Positions 35,414 through 47,345 of a stretch of 64,000 bases of DNA are shown here, piece after piece. Where the stretch lies: NCBI GenBank assembly GCA_037349315.1, contig JBAIAC010000001.1:2728001-2792000 (forward strand), written 5' to 3'. A program made the translations under genes and the position numbers. The first letter of the stretch is position 1. Each line of letters starts with the position of its first letter. The notes beneath the pieces were generated by a model. The model worked only from the letters and a program-made list of their open reading frames with translations. It was not told the origin of the DNA and searched no databases. The stretch comes from Chelydra serpentina (Eukaryota; Chordata; Testudines; Chelydridae).

Positions 35414-36780
35414 ATGCCCAAGAGTGACCCACACTCTTCTTGTCTGCAGTGCCTCGGGGAGAGCCAACAAAAGGACAAGTGCAGGATCTGCAAGGGGTTT
35501 CACCCTAGGACCCTTAAAGGCCAGGATCAAAGACTTAAGATCCTGCTAATGGAGGTGGCACTCCGGCCACATTCCAACCCAGGGTCCGCGGAACCTGTGC
35601 CGAGCACTTCCTCGTCGATCTGCAGTGCTCTGGCACCGACGGTGCCGAGCACAGACCCTAAGGTCTCACGCCACCACCATGGCGCCACCCATAACAAACC
35701 CTCTTCGTTCTCAGTCCCCGGTGCCACAAAAGAAGAAAAGGCAGGAGTGGGGTCGGCCTCCTCCTCTAAAGACCAAGGGACCCGCGGCATCAATGAGCAC
35801 CTTGAGTCAGACCACCTCATCTCTCCAACCCTGTAGGGTCTTGTTGACTCCTGACCCGTCTAGGGTTCAGTTGAGTCCAAATGCTCAATGGTCCCCGGAC
35901 TGCCAAGGTAATCACCTCCATCTCCCCTAGACACCGGAGGCATTCGAGTCAGCCTCACGGCGCCGTCCTCCCCATAGAAGAGAGATGAGTCGCCGGTGAC
36001 TGCACGGCCCCAGTTTCAATCAAGGGGCAAACCAGCGATGATGGTGCTCCGATTTCCATCTCCAGCGCAACTCTTCCTGGCATATCCCACCCATGCAGGG
36101 GAGCCGCTCTGGTCCCCAACCTCTTGGCATCGCTCTCTGGCAGCCCAGAGTACCGCTCCTCCATGGTCCTCCTACTAGGAGACCTCAGAGTTGGAGTCCT
36201 ATCGCTCCGCTAGGCCCAGGAGCAGAAGGTCCAAATCTCACCACAACCACCAGCCCTACCCGGCACTGTGGCCTCCGCAGTGGCAGCCTTTGATGCAGTG
36301 GCCCTTTTGGATATCCTGGGCGTATCACCAGAGCCAGGGACAGGCGCAGGACCCAAGGTCCAGGTTGGCATCAGTGTCCTTGGGGTCCTTCGCCCCCCTT
36401 CAGGCACCGCTGACAGCGGCACCACCGACGGAAGCGCCAACATCACTGTTGTCCCCTACAGCTCCGGCACTGACCCTCCCATCAGCAGCACCACTGGTGG
36501 CTACAACATCAATACCACCAGCGTCAACGATATTGACATCACCAGAATCAACAACTTCAGCACCGCCTGCCTCGGCACAGATATTTCCACCCACAGTGGC
36601 CCCAGCACCGCAACCTTCGGAATACCGCATGCCACGAGACCCACAGGGCGCTGAAGGGAGTGATCAGGATCCACTGCCAGACCTCTCCTCATCCTCCCCA
36701 GATGAAGATGTCCAGGCGGGGATGTCAATGGCTCCAACTTTGGAGGATAACAGGGTACTCCAGCAGCTCTTACATTGAGA
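35414..36780 (+). pseudogene. DIRS Gag-like ORF1 remnant
   Basis: It opens with a cysteine cluster (SCLQCLGESQQKDKCRICKG) that is typical of DIRS Gag, then becomes rich in Ser, Pro and basic residues. GGCACCGA-type codons are frequent. Frameshifts split it into overlapping pieces (35414-35836, 35625-35930, 36191-36778). The last piece ends with an acidic stretch (SSSSPDEDVQAG) near 36690. No catalytic role is expected. Confidence 0.65.
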
Positions 36781-38150
36781 TGCCCAGAACCTGGGCATAC
36801 AGGCAGAGGAGGCAGTGGAGGAATCCGACCCAGTTGTCGACATCCTCACACCCTCCAGTCCCTCTCGTATCGCCTTGCCCCAATAAAGACGATTACAGAG
36901 ACAACAAAAACCATGTGGCAGACCCCTGCATCTCTGGCCCCTATGGCTAAGAGGAATGAGAGGTGGCATTTTGTCCCTTCTAAGGGATATGAACATTTAT
37001 ACACCCACCCACCCACCCCCAGGCTCCCTGGTGGTTGATGCAGCCTACCAGTGAGAGAACCAGGGCTGCCAGGGTCCCTCCCTTAAGAACAGGGGGGCAA
37101 AAAGACTTGACCTTTTCAGTAGGAAGGTCTATTCCACTGGGGGACTACAGTTCTGCATTGCAAATCAACAGGCCATTGTGAGCAGATACTCACACAACAC
37201 CTGCGCTGTGATGGCCAAGTTTGCAGAGCTGCTCCCACAGGACTCTCGCACAGAGTTCTCGGCATTGGTGGAGGATGGAAAGCTAGTCTCCTGAGCTTCC
37301 CTACAGGTGGCATTGGATGCAGCAGATGCAACCTCACGTGCTATGGCCACGGGGGTTGTAATGAGGAGGGGTTCCTGCAGGTCTCTGGCTTGCCCCATGA
37401 GGTCCAGCAAACAATCCAGGACCTGCCCTTTGACGGTTTGGCCCTCTTTTCTGATAAGACGGATAAGAGATTCCATAGTCTCTGAAAGACTCAAGGGCCA
37501 CCCTTAGATCTTTGGGACTCCATACACCAGCTACTCAACATAAGCATTTCTGGCCACAGCCTCCCTCTAGGTTCTACCAACCTCAGAACTGCCAGGACAC
37601 TCCTCGTAGGAGGAATAGGATCTGTAGAAGGAGGCAGCATCCCTCCTCAGGCCAGGGCTCGGGCCAGCCCAAGCCACTGCCCAGCCCCAGACCACCCTTT
37701 TGAAGGTGCAGTCGAGGATGGTGTAAGAGATTGAGAACTGGATCTACCCCGCCTTACCTTCTCGTCCCGACTATTTACTTTCTTCTGTGCATGATCCCGT
37801 ATCACTTCGGACCGCTGGGTGCTCCGCACGGTAGAGAGGGGATATTCCATCCAATTCTGTGCCCTCTCACCCCCCTTCCCCATCCCTCTTCAGGGACCCC
37901 TCTCATGAGCAACTTCTCATACAGGAAGTGCACTCGCTCCCCTCAGTAGGGGCAGTGGAAGAGGTTCCTCAGGAGCAAAGGGGTGAGGGCTTCTACTCCC
38001 AGTATTTCCTAATACTGTAAGCCAAGGGTGGCCTCAGGCCCACTCTGGACCTGTGGGAACGCAACAAATTTGTCAAGAAACTCAGGTTCCGCGTGGCCTC
38101 TTTGGCCTCCATTATCCCCTCATTGGATCCATGAGACTAGTATGCCGCCC
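36781..38150 (+). pseudogene. DIRS region between Gag and reverse transcriptase
   Basis: Remnants of the ORF1/ORF2 overlap region. Short frames, such as the basic RRRNRICRRRQHPSSGQ in 37512-37703, match the arginine-rich stretch before the DIRS reverse transcriptase. No intact domain is left. Confidence 0.45.
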
Positions 38151-39160
38151 TTGACTTGAAGGACGCGTGCTTTCACATAGCGATAGGATTCCATCTCACA
38201 GAAGATACCTCAGATTTGTGGTGAACAACAGCCACTATCACTTTACTGTCCTCCCATTTGGACTGTCAGCAGCACCTTGGGTGTTCATCAAGTGCACGGC
38301 AGTCGTTGTGGCATTCCTGTGCAAGTGGCAGGTACAGGTGTTCCTGTACCTGAATGATTGGCTGATCAAAGGCCACTCCAGATCTCAAGTGGAAGAGCAG
38401 ATTGGCTTCATAAGAAGGATATTCGTCGAATTGGGTCTCCTTCTAAATGAAGCCAAATCGACATTGTCCCCGGTGCAGAGGATTGAGTTTATAGGGGCAG
38501 TGCTAGACTTGACTCAAGCCAGGGCACACCTCCCAGAAGCCAGATTTTGGTCACTGGACGACATCATATGGGTCCTCAGGCAGTTCCTCACCACTACAGC
38601 AAGGAACTGCCTGAAACTTCTGGGGCATATGGCTGCTTGTACCTATGTAGTATAGCATGCCAGACTCAGGCTTCGCCCCTCCAGTCGTGGCTAGTGTCAG
38701 TATATCGACCAGCTCGAGACACTTTGGACAGCATTGTAACCCTGCCTCCCCCAATACTAGACTCCCTCCTGTGGTGGCTCGACCCACAAGTAGTTTGTGC
38801 AGGAGTACCCTTCAGCAGCCCCCAGCCTCATTAGTGACAGATGCGTCAGATCTGGGATGGGGGGCACATTTGGGAGACCTCAGGACACAAGGCCTCTGGT
38901 CTCAGGCGGACCACGCACTGCATATCAATGTCAGAGAACTGAGAGCGGTGCACCTGGCGTGCCAGATTTTCAGAGTCCATATATCAGGGAGATGTGTATC
39001 AGCCCTCACAGGCAACACCACGGCAATGTTTTATATCAACAAATGGGGGGGGGGGCATGCTCCTCTCCCCTGTGCCAGGAAGCCCTCATGCTGTGGGAGT
39101 TCTGTGTAGAGTACTCAGTACACCTGCAAGCATCATATCTCCCTGGGATACAGAACTAGC
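38150..39160 (+). pseudogene. DIRS reverse transcriptase and RNase H remnant
   Basis: The reverse transcriptase reads RYLRFVV, FTVLPFGLSAAPWVF, then VFLYLNDWLIKGHSRSQ, and FIGAVLDLTQARAHLPE. The family's YLDD active site is YLND here (AAT at 38353-38355), which would destroy a catalytic aspartate. RNase H follows in another frame: SLVTDASDLGWGAHLGD, INVRELRAVHLA, and LTGNTTAMFYINKWGG, where an Asp usually precedes NTTA (GGC at 39011-39013). A stop at the RT/RNase H junction near 38653 and frameshifts confirm decay. Confidence 0.82.
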
Positions 39161-40387
39161 TGGCGAACAGTCTCAGATGCTCTTTTCACGGCCACAAATG
39201 GTCCCTCTGGCTGGACATAGTGAACTCAATCTTCCAACACTGGGGCTTTCCCCAAATAGACGTGTTCGCCACATGACGCAAAGGGAAGTGTCAGCTATTC
39301 TGCTTCTTCGTGATGGAGCCTGGGCTGTGATTCAGGGATGCGTTCCTACTTCCATGGGTAGGCCGTCTCCTATACTCGTTCCCGCCGGTTCCTTTAGTTC
39401 ACAAGGTGCTCCTCAAGATCCATAGGGACCAAGCCCTAGTGATATTGATAATTCTGGCCTGGCCATACCAGCACTAGTTGACATCACTCCTGGAAATGTC
39501 CGAGGCAATTCCGGTCACCCTACCACTTGTCCCGAACCTAATCATGCAGGATCACGGCTGCCTCTGGCACCCGAACCTCGAGTCGTTCCACCTCACAGCA
39601 TGGAAGCTCTATGGCTGAATGCGGTGGAGCTGTTCTGCTTTGATCAAGTCAGGCAAGTTCTCCTTGGCAGTAGAAAGCCCTCCACAATGGCGACATACTT
39701 TGCCAAGTGGAATAGGTTCTCCGTCTGGTCGGAGCAACACCATCAGTCGCCAACACTTGCCTCGGTGCCATTTATACTGGACTACCTCCTCCCTCTTAAG
39801 CAGAAAGCACTGTCCATGTTGTTAAGAGTTCACTTGGCCGCCATCCTGCCTTCCATCTGGGCGCAGACAACTACTCAGTCTTTGCGAACCTGATGGTCAG
39901 CCGTTTCCTTACAGGTCTCGACAGACTATACCCACAAGTATGACAGTCTATCCCAGCTTGGGATCTCAATCTAGTCCTTTCCAGACTTATGGGTCCACCC
40001 TTTGAGCCACCGGTGACGTGCTCCCTACTTTATCTCTCATACAAGGTGGCATTTCGGGTGGCGATAACCTCAGCTAGGAGAGTGTTGGAGCTCAGGGCCC
40101 TTACATCAGAGCCCCCTTACACTGTATTCCATAAGAATAAGGTTCAGCTCAGACCTTACCTGGCTTTTCTCCCTAAGGTTGTCTCCCAGTTTCATACAAA
40201 CTGGGACATCTTCCTCCTAGTATTCTATCCTAAGCCACATTCCAGTGGCAGGGAGCAGAGGCTTCACTCATTGGATGTCCACAGGGTGCTAGCCTTGTAT
40301 ATCGAGAGAACGAAGCCTTTCCAAAAGTCCCTCCAGTTATTCGTGGCAGATAGAATGAAAGGACTCCCTATCTCATCGCAATGTAGC

Positions 40388-42058
40388 TCATCAAAATTTT
40401 TTGAAGGAGAAAGTAGTTAAGGACATTGAGGTCAGTGACAATTGGGACAAATTACAACATGGTTTTACAAAAGGTAGATCGTGCCAAACCAACCTGATCT
40501 CCTTCTTTGAGAAAGTAACAGATTTTTTAGATAAAGGAAATGCAGTGGATCTAATCTACCTCAATTTCAGTAAGGCATTTGATACAGTACCACATGAGGA
40601 ATTATTGGTTAAATTGGAAAAGATGGGGATCAATATGAAAATTGGGAGGTGGATAAGGAACTGGTTAAAGGGGAGACTACAGCGGGTCATACTCAAAGGT
40701 GAACTGTCAGGTTGGAGGGAGGTTACTAGTGGAGTTCCTCAAGGTTCAGTTCTGGGACCAATTTTATTTAATCTATTTATTACTGACCTCGGCACCAAAA
40801 GTGGGAGTGTGCTAATAAAGTTTGCGGATGACACAAAGTTGGGAGGTATTGCCAATTCAGAAAAGGATCGGGATATCATACAGGAAGATCTGGATGACCT
40901 TGTAAACTGGAGTAATAGTAATAGGATGACATTTAATAGTGAGACGTGTAAGGTTATGCATTTAGGGATTAATAACAAGAATTTTAGTTATAAGCTGGGG
41001 ACACATCAGTTGGAAGTAACGGAAGAGGAGAAGGACCTCGGAGTCCTGGTTGATCATAGGATGACTGAGAGTCGCCAGTGTGATGTGGCTGTGAAAAAAG
41101 CTAATGCGATCTTGGGATGCATTAGGCGAGGTATTTCTAGTGGAGATAAGGAGGTGTTAGTACCGTTATACAAGGCATTTGTGAGACCTCATTTGGAATA
41201 CTGTGTGCAGTTCTGGTCTCCCATGTTTAAGAAAGATGAATTCAAACTGGAACAGGTACAAAGAAGGGCCACTAGGATGATCCGAGGAATCGAAAACCTG
41301 TCGTATGAAAGGAGACTCAAGGAGCTTGGTTTGTTTACCTTAACCAAAAGAAGGCTGAGGGGAGATATGATTGCTCTCTTTAAATATATCAGAGGGATAA
41401 ATACCAGGGAGGGAGAGGAATTATTTAAGCTCAGTACCAATGTGGACACAAGAACAAATTGATATAAACTGGCCATCAGGAAGTTTAGACTTGAAATTAG
41501 ACAAAGGTTTCTAACCATCAGAGGAGTGAAGTTCTGGAACAGCCTTCCAAGGGAAGCAGTGGGGGCAAAAGACCTATCTGGCTTCAAGATTAAATTAGAT
41601 AAGTTTATGGAGGGGATGATTTGATGGGAGAACATGATCTTAGTCAAAGGTCAATTAATTACCATCAGTGGTAAATAGGGCCAATGGTCAATAATGGGAT
41701 GTTAGAAGTTACTATATAGAACTTTTTTCCTGGGTGTCTGGCTGGTGAGTCTTGCCCACATGCACATGGTTCAGCTGATCGCCATATTTGGTGTTGAGAA
41801 GGAATTTTCCTCCAGGGTAGATTGGTAGAGTCTCTGGAGTTTTTTCGCCTTCCTCTGCAGCATGGGGCACGGGTCATTTGCTGGAGGATTCTCTGCATCG
41901 TGAAGTCTTTAAACCATGATTTGAGGCCTTCAATAGCTGAGACATAGGTGAGAGGATTATTCCAGGAGTGGGTGGGTGAGATTCTGTGGCCTGCATTGTG
42001 CAGGAAGTCAGACTAGATGAACATAATGGTCCCTTCTGACCTTAAAGTCTGAGTCTAT
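40388..42058 (+). mobile_element. CR1 LINE inserted in the DIRS recombinase
   Basis: A 5'-truncated CR1 starts within the reverse transcriptase and runs to a 3' tail ending ATGGTCCCTTCTGACC ... GTCTGAGTCTATGG. Its roughly 430-bp 3' UTR, with GGAATTTTCCTCCAGGGTAG, is longer than and distinct from that of the CR1 at 13-16 kb, so it is a different CR1 lineage. DIRS recombinase sequence resumes right after it. Confidence 0.88.
40401..41625 (+). pseudogene. CR1 ORF2 C-terminal half, one internal stop
   Basis: It carries the reverse transcriptase core: [44 protein letters not shown], and FADDTKLGG with the catalytic DD intact. Thumb and C-terminal motifs follow ([36 protein letters not shown]). 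The frame is open for 353 codons to a TGA at 41460-41462, then continues without another stop to 41625 (KLAIRKFRLE ... KFMEGMI). The N-terminal endonuclease is missing by 5' truncation. Confidence 0.9.
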
Positions 42059-42496
42059 GGATCGCGTCATGCATTCGGGAGTGTTGCAACTTGACGAAGG
42101 TGCCCACTCCGCCAATCACCGCGCACTCCACCAGGGCTCAGGCCTCCTCAGCAACTTTCCTGGCAAAGGTCCCCACACAGGAAATCTGCAGGGCAGCAAC
42201 GTGTTCATCTATACACACTATGCACTATGCGATCACTCAACAGGCCAGAGATGACGCAGCTTTGGGCAAGTTGTGCTCCAATCAGTGGATGACTCCGACA
42301 CCACCTCCTGAACTTTGGCTTGTGAGTCTCCTGATTGGAATGGACATGAACAATCACTCAAAAAAGAAAAAACGGTTACTCGCCTTCTCGTAATTGTTGT
42401 TCTTTGAGATGTGTTGTTCATGTCCATTCCAATACCCACCCTCCTACCCCTCTGTCGGAGCAGCTGGCGGGGCGGGGCGGGGAGGAGCGGAGAGGA

Positions 42497-42676
42497 GAGG
42501 GATAGCTCAGTGGTTTGAGCATTGGCCTGCTAAACCCAGGGTTGTGAGTTCAATCCTTGAGGGGGCCATTTAGAGATCTGGGGCAAAAATTGGGGATTGG
42601 TCCTGCTTTGAGCAGGGGGTTGGACTAGATGACCTCCTAAGGTCCCTTCCAACCCTGATATTCTATGATCCTATGA
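42497..42676 (+). mobile_element. CryPolIII-type SINE, copy 2, inside DIRS
   Basis: It is nearly identical to 24075-24246: same A box (TAGCTCAGTGG), B box (GAGTTCAATCC), and CR1-like tail (GGTTGGACTAGATGACC). It ends in TTCTATGATCCTATGA, a short tail repeat. It sits in the terminal region of the DIRS element, so it is younger than that. Confidence 0.93.
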
Positions 42677-42860
42677 AGGAACTGAGGGGGTAGGGAGCCG
42701 GTAGGTCCCTATATTGGGCGCTATGAAGGTACGACTTCAGGGGGTGACCAGGTCGAACCTACGGATGCTGCTAAGGGAAAAACTTCTGGCTGGCATGCAC
42801 GCAGTGCGCACACACCTGATTGGAATGGACATCTCAAAGAACAAGTGTTATGAGAAGGTG

Positions 42861-44440
42861 AGCGTTTTTTCCAGAATCTAGCCCTTAGAAAGTGATGTGA
42901 CTGAAAATAAGCCTACAGCCACTATCAAAACACATATGGCCCAGATCAGAGTTGTTGTAAATTGATGGAGCTCCATTGAAGGTAATGTAGCTACATGTAT
43001 TTACACCAGCTAATGTTAACCAGCTAAAATTATGGCCCATAATTCTGCTTCCTCTGAAGCAACTAACACCACTAATTTATGCCTGCTGGTCAGAGCTGCT
43101 GCCTTAGCCAACCAATCAAACCCAAGAAGTACTTATTTTGGAACATTTAAGTTTAATATTAAATAAAATATAAAAATCATCACTGGTAAAGTTTTCAGAT
43201 GACCCAAAAAATGGGGGAGTGTAAATAATGCAGAGGACTGAAACACATATGAAATCTTTTGATGGACTAGAGTTCACTTCATTGCCCTTCTGCAGTGCCT
43301 AAAAATACCCCAACTCCCATAGAAAAGCAGCTGGAGACCCAGAATTCAGTCTCTAAGGATTTTCAGCATGGATTGCACAAGGTCAACCTCCCCACATTCA
43401 AGTCCCCAAAAGAACAAAAGGAATGAACAAAAGGAATGAATTTAGTTAAGTAGCAATTTATAAATCTTAAGATAAATAAATATAATTAATACATTTTATA
43501 ATAAAAAATTAAATTTACAACATCTTAGCTATTTTATAATCCACACACATTATCTTCAGTTATACATAAATAAAAAAAACACAGATTAAATCTAAACAGG
43601 TCAGTCCCTACAAAAGCACAGTGAGAAGAAACTCAGAGTTCCCAAAAGCTTAGGCTGAGTTCACCTGAATCTCAGAGTCTTTGATCATCAAATCTATATA
43701 GTCTGCTGAGTCAAAAGCAACATCTTCCCTCCACTTGCTTGTAGGACTCTTCAGCTGGAATCCATGCAGACTCTTCCTTTCCTCAAATGACTGTTAGCCA
43801 GTCTGCTAACTGATTAACCAACCACTCCGATAAGTATATTGATTTTTTTTTTTAAAACCTGTTACAAGAAAATACAAAACTGAGAATAGCAAAATATAAA
43901 TGACTCTTTCCACATTATTACATTTAAGGAAAAGTCGGTGAATCAAACTAGTTGAGACAATTTAACTAAAACATTTTGGCTAAAATCAACCAACATTCAA
44001 ATTATACAATTAAAATAAAAAAATATTTTTCTTCTGAATTTCCTCTTTTTATAATTAACACTGGCCACGCTTCCCTGTTGGAGGGTTAACAATATCATTA
44101 AGCTCTGCTGCAAAATGCTCCAGAGTTAAGGCCCACAGCCTGCTTTCTGCTCCTCGGCTCAGCTTCTCCAAACTCATACAGGGCATATGGCCTTTTGCAA
44201 AGTAGTTGCCTTGACTGTTTCCCCTCATGGAGTCTGATCCACAGGGAACCTATTGGAGCAGACCCAAAACTAGCAAACCCAATTCCAGAAACTTCTGGAT
44301 GTGGAGTGCTAAATACACCTAGCAACAATGACCCAGACACAACTCATTCCTACCCAGCCCCATGCCATAGATCTCTTAAAGAGATATGCCCTACTAGGCA
44401 TGTAGGTTACACATACATCTAGGAATGTGGGCTATGCTTA
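42861..44440. other. Single-copy AT-rich DNA, no gene seen
   Basis: An old palindromic remnant may lie near 42935-43035. Otherwise there is no recognised feature. Confidence 0.45.
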
Positions 44441-44618
44441 CAGGATGGGGGAAGCAGTGACTTGTACAAAAGTTATGGGGTTCATGGCAGAGGTGTAGCC
44501 ATGGGGCACCTGGGTGGGCCATCCAGGCCCACCCTACAGCCCTGGCTCTCCTCTGACCCCAGAGCTTGCCCCTCTCTGCCCACCTGCCCAGCCCTCCTGA
44601 CAGAGAGTGGGGTCAGGA

Positions 44619-45326
44619 CAGGGCCGGCTGTAGGATTTTTGCCACCCCAAGCAAAAAAATTTTTGGCTCCCCCCCCCCCGCATTTTTTTCTTGCTCTCCC
44701 CACCCCCGGCCCCGCCTCAACTCTGCCCCTTCCCAACCCCTTCCCCAAATCCCCAGCCCTGCTTCCTCCCCCGCACATGCTGCATTTCCCCCACCTCATT
44801 GCTTCCTGTGGCCCCCCTGCAACCCTTCCACCCTAGCTCACCTCCGCTCTGCCTGCTCCCCTGAACATATTACCGCTCCACTTCTCCCCACTCCCTCGCC
44901 TGAGAGGGAAGGGGGAGAAGCGAAGTGGCGGCATTCAGGGGAGTACGCGGAGCGGAGGTGAGCTAGGACGAGGGGGGCACAGGAAGTAACGGGGGGTAGA
45001 GGAACAGGAACTGCTCCCCACCCCAGCTCACCTCCGCTCTGCCTCCACCTGATCCCCTGAGCGGGCCGTGGCCACTTGGTTTCTTCCCCTCCCTCACGTG
45101 TCGCCGCTGTTCGGCTTCTCCCCCTCCGGCCCAGCGTGGCAAGCCTGGGAGGGAGGGCGAGAAGCCGAGTGGCCATGGCCCACTGAGGGGAGCAGTTGGA
45201 GGCAGAGGTGAGCTGGGGCGGCGGGGAACATTTCTAGGGGTGGCATGGCCAGCGCCAGAATGCTGCCCCTAGAAATGTGCCGCCCCAAGCACCTGCTTGT
45301 TTTGCTGGTGCCTAGAGCCGGCCCTG
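44619..45326. mobile_element. hAT-type element with two long internal hairpins
   Basis: The ends are CAGGGCCGGCTGTAGG and TAGAGCCGGCCCTG, with GGTCAGGA / GGTCAGGG (7 of 8 match) outside (44611-44618 and 45327-45334). Inside are two hairpins. AGCTCACCTCCGCTCTGCC at 44835 pairs with GGAGCGGAGGTGAGCT-like at 44950. AGCTCACCTCCGCTCTGCC at 45027 pairs with GGCAGAGGTGAGCTG at 45201. There is no transposase. The surrounding DNA (44500-45530) is a loose GC-rich tandem. Confidence 0.8.
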
Positions 45327-45529
45327 GGTCAGGGTGTGGAGGTTTGTCCCAGTCCGCTTGTCTGCCTAGTGTTCCTTCCAGGGAGTGGGGGCTTGCCCCA
45401 CTCTGCCTGTCCACTCAGCGCTCCAGCCGGGGAGCGGGGTCAGGGCACAGGGGCTTGCTTCACTCCGCCCACCTGGCGCTCCTGCCGGGGCCAAGTAGGT
45501 GGAGCAGAACAAGTCACCGCACCCTGACC

Positions 45530-45790
45530 CATAGGCGCCGACTCCGTGTGTGCTCTGGGGCTGGAGCACCCATGGCCACCAACAGCTCCCCGCCTGCCCT
45601 GCCCCCGGCCCTGGCCCCAGCTTACCTCCGCGTCCCGACTTGAGGCACTGCTGTCAATCTGCTTTTCCTCCCTCCCAAGCTTGCTGCATGCCAGCTGTTC
45701 GGCGCATGGCAAGTCTGGGGGGGGGAGGGGTGGAAGCGGAGCAGCGGCACTGAGGGGGAGAAGGTTCCTGGACTCAGTAGGCTGGGTCGA
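45530..45790. mobile_element. Partial hAT-like element, CATAGGCGCCGAC end
   Basis: The left end CATAGGCGCCGACTCCG and following TGCTCTGGGGCTGGAGCA match the element at 56401-56746. The right end with the matching terminal motif was not found, so it looks truncated. Confidence 0.55.
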
Positions 45791-45959
45791 ACAGCACCTC
45801 CAAGCTGTCACCCGCCCGTATGTCATGGGCACTGCACTGGAATAGAGTACTCCTGAGCAGGCTGGGTCTAGCAGCACTTTCAATCTGCCACCCTCATATG
45901 TCCCAGGTTCAGCACTTCCCTATCCCCACTTTCATGTTACAATTGTTCTGGTAGTAACC

Positions 45960-47050
45960 CACTTGATGAGCAAACCCCCCAGGATTTTGGGGCACTGCAG
46001 GGATCTTTTAGCTTAGGTACAAGGAGCGTTGCTGTAGAGCGAATGAAGAAGCCAAAAAACACCCGCGAGGTGAGAGAAGCAACCAGCTTAGCCATGACAT
46101 TTATTTATTGCCAGGTAATAACTATAGGGAAGCCAAACAAACAAAACAGTTATAATATTAAATCTAAATTAAATGCGATTATGAAAGTCAGATTTAGAAA
46201 ACTATAACTGATCACAGGAGAGAGAGAGAGAGAGAGAGAGAGAACACAACACAACACGCACATGCTGGGGTCTCACCACTCTGGGAAGCTTGAACTGGTT
46301 GGGGTTCCCAGGTGGTGGTGGTAGCTGAGGGTCCAGAGTGCTCGAGATAGGCAGAGCCCGCAGCATGATCAGTCAGGAGAAGATGAAGTCCAAATGGAAC
46401 TGATGCAGATTTTGGATCCAGGCATCAGAACACTTACTTGAGGATGGGTAGGGTTTTTTGTAGGGAAACAACAATGGTTCAAGGGAGAACACTAGATTTG
46501 TTTATGTGTAAACTGATGACTCAAGGGAGTATACCAAAGTTGTTTTGTTCAGGCTAGACAATAGGAACTGATCATTCCTGGCTATGGGCTGTGTTCCTTG
46601 GAGGGAGTTCACAATGTAATTAGGGAGCTTCACTATTTTGGATACCAATAAAGGATTTATTACTAGAATTGGTCTGATAACTACTGGGCTCGGTGTGTGT
46701 AGGCGTGGGTTCATTAACATCTGGACCAGAGATCCCCCATCATGCAGTGCTTCCTTGCTTTTCAAGTCCCAGAGTTCCATGCAGTTCTTGCCTTGGAATC
46801 TCTGTTTTCCAATCTGTATGCTAATGGAGATGCCTTCCTGTCCCATCTTTGATGCAAATGAGGCTAGGGGAGTTTCCTTACACCTGTCACCCTTGTCCCA
46901 GGGGTTTAGGTGTATCTCCCACTGCCTTTTCATTGCTTTATGTACATTTTTCTCGTGATTGGTTTTGGTCCAAGCAGAGGCTGGGGTCTGTGTGTGAAGG
47001 TCTTTTGTGAGTGAGACAGGCTGGGTACTGCACCCTGGTTCCCCAAGAAC
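45960..47050 (-). mobile_element. Possible antisense LTR
   Basis: On minus there is an AATAAATAAATGTC poly(A)-like block (near 46100), and gene-poor sequence resembling LTR U3/R. No paired ends or duplication were found. A (GA)n run lies inside. This is a weak call. Confidence 0.3.
46219..46243. repeat. (GA)n microsatellite
   Basis: About twelve uninterrupted AG/GA units. Confidence 0.9.
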
Positions 47051-47109
47051 ACAGAGCTGCTAGGTAAGAGGCCGGGGATGAAGGGTTTGGGGGGCAGGCT
47101 CTCTCAGGG

Positions 47110-47345
47110 CTACAACAGAGAGCAATGACTTCCCCAGCCATCTCTTCCTGCAGCAGCACCTGGGCTGGGGGCAGAGGTGCCTCTCCCCGCCACAGCACTT
47201 CTGGGGCTGGGTTGGGGGAAGGGTTGCCTCTCCCCCTGGCTGCGGCAGTTCCTGGACGGGGCTGGGTTGGGGCTGGGGGATAGGTACCTCTCCCCCTGGT
47301 TGCAGCAGGGCTGGGGGTGGGGGAGAGGCAGCACTTAATAGGTTG
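47110..47345. repeat. GC-rich minisatellite
   Basis: About three to four units of roughly 60-65 bp share CTCTCCCCCTGG, TGCRGCAG and GGGGCTGGGTTGGGG. Antisense open frames through it are Pro-rich artefacts. Confidence 0.65.

Larger units (their letters stand above)
39160..42260 (+). pseudogene. DIRS RNase H tail and tyrosine recombinase, split by CR1
   Basis: DIRS elements integrate with a tyrosine recombinase instead of an integrase. The first part (39600-40383) holds RKPSTMATYFAKWNRFSVW and, in a second piece, AITSARRVLELRAL, which supplies the first catalytic Arg. The second part follows the CR1, in 42060-42260: ITAHSTRAQASS gives the His-x-x-Arg pair, and SSIHTMHYAIT holds the likely nucleophile Tyr. 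So the R...HxxR...Y set can be traced across the insertion. The gap, stops and frameshifts make it non-functional. Confidence 0.8.
34995..42860 (+). mobile_element. DIRS tyrosine-recombinase retrotransposon, nested insertions
   Basis: Inverted terminal sequences frame the element. TTCTTCGAGTGCTTGTTCATG then CACTTCAATCAGGTGTGTG is on the left (35012-35060), and its reverse complement (CACACACCTGATTGGAATGG then ACATCTCAAAGAACAAGTG) is at 42810-42848. A second copy of the terminal motif (TTGTTCATGTCCATTCCAAT) at 42413-42432 is the internal complementary region typical of DIRS. Inside, in order, are Gag remnants, a reverse transcriptase, RNase H and a tyrosine recombinase. A CR1 (40388-42058) and a SINE (42497-42676) are inserted. 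All frames are broken, so it is inactive. Confidence 0.88.

Noticed and set aside
35300..36737. Antisense frames across the DIRS Gag
   Set aside because: They shadow the repetitive Ser/Pro/Thr codons of the sense strand, whose cysteine cluster identifies the real frame.
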